DNA from: Alphaproteobacteria bacterium
GTDB lineage: Bacteria > Pseudomonadota > Alphaproteobacteria > Caulobacterales > Caulobacteraceae
Direction: 5' to 3'
DNA length: 64,000 nucleotides
NCBI GenBank assembly: GCA_018820205.1
Contig: JAHJOK010000059.1
Location: 1-64,000, forward strand
The notes beneath the pieces were generated by a model. The model saw only the letters and a program-made list of their open reading frames with translations. It ran no database searches and was not told where the DNA came from. Of this stretch, positions 63,804-64,000 are shown piece after piece (position 1 is the first letter of the stretch; the number at the start of each line of letters is the position of its first letter). The translations under genes were made by a program, and so were the position numbers.

Positions 63804-64000
63804 ATGTGGACCGCTGCGGCCATTTTTGCTTCCGCCCTTCTGGTTGGCTGCGCCTCGCAATCCAACGATCTGGTTTGTCCCACTTCTGATCTTCGCTTCG
63901 ACGAGCGAACACAGTTGGAGGTCTACTTCACGGCTGGCGATGTCCACGGCGGTAACCTCGCGGTTTCTACGGCTTGCCCCGACACGGTCCTTCTTATGGA
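63804..64000 (+). CDS. Putative lipoprotein, 3' end outside the window
   Basis: At least 65 codons. Starts MWTAAAIFASALLVGCASQS: a short type II signal peptide with lipobox LVGC, then a mature part with further Cys (VCPTSD, STACPDT). GGAG lies nine bases before the ATG. GC is lower than in rpsI. No family recognised. The frame is open to the last base. Confidence 0.7.
   Translation, partial: MWTAAAIFASALLVGCASQSNDLVCPTSDLRFDERTQLEVYFTAGDVHGGNLAVSTACPDTVLLM

Overview
The window is a GC-rich alphaproteobacterial chromosome segment. Family content, codon use, a circularly permuted two-piece tmRNA and many GTGA/ATGA gene overlaps point to Caulobacteraceae, most likely a Brevundimonas-type organism; the genus is inference. 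Nearly all of it is core chromosome. There is no CRISPR array, prophage, IS transposase or rRNA operon.

Layout. 1-330: permuted tmRNA gene cut by the window start. 0.4-6.5 kb: a PP2C phosphatase/protein kinase fusion followed by a SulP anion transporter, then miaA, an Mrp/ApbC ATPase without cysteines and a sterol-desaturase-type hydroxylase. 6.5-9.5 kb (minus): a YbjQ protein, then folA, a MazG-like pyrophosphohydrolase, a TIR-like protein of low GC, and thyA. 9.5-12.7 kb: DUF924, an atypical ilvC-like gene, tRNA-Pro(CGG), tRNA-Gln(UUG) and a two-component pair whose kinase lacks its phospho-acceptor His. 12.7-25.8 kb: GNAT/oligopeptidase B, a trypsin-like protease, acyl-CoA dehydrogenase, cytochrome b561/Sua5, patatin/3-hydroxybutyrate dehydrogenase, yaaA, an APC-type transporter, an FAD-linked oxidase and a NUDIX enzyme. 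26-30 kb: band-7 protein/NfeD, rnhA, tatABC, a thioesterase. 30.2-32 kb: glnA and a glnB frame interrupted by TAG at codon 90. 32.1-36.7 kb: nnrD, small flavin and NAD oxidoreductases, a MetX-like exported hydrolase, a periplasmic cyclophilin. 36.7-38.2 kb: hemB with a DUF4160/DUF2442 pair behind it.

38.5-44.8 kb is a valine-degradation cluster (isobutyryl-CoA dehydrogenase, 3-hydroxyisobutyryl-CoA hydrolase, 3-hydroxyisobutyrate dehydrogenase) interleaved with a flavin-dependent halogenase homologue, a Phd/VapC-type toxin-antitoxin pair and a lipoprotein methyltransferase. 45.3-53.4 kb: hemA, DUF6898, glyA, nrdR, then a riboflavin run (RibD-reductase only, ribE, RibB with a dead GTP cyclohydrolase II half, ribH with an apparent CTG start), nusB and thiL. 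53.6-60.8 kb: hppA, bamE, a CBP3-like chaperone, yceD, plsX, fabH, ihfA, a MerR regulator and tRNA-Pro(GGG). 60.8-64 kb: two small membrane proteins, ctaA, rplM-rpsI and the start of a lipoprotein gene.

The strongest leads are (i) a TIR-like, putatively NAD-consuming protein translationally coupled inside the thyA-folA nucleotide operon, (ii) the TAG at the ATP-binding Lys90 codon of glnB, (iii) the start-codon anomaly of ribH, (iv) a family of large palindromic intergenic elements with shared TCATCC/GGATGA ends, and (v) the kinase/phosphatase beside a SulP transporter whose STAS domain carries a Thr at the classical phosphorylation position. All assignments are by eye from sequence; none was checked against a database.
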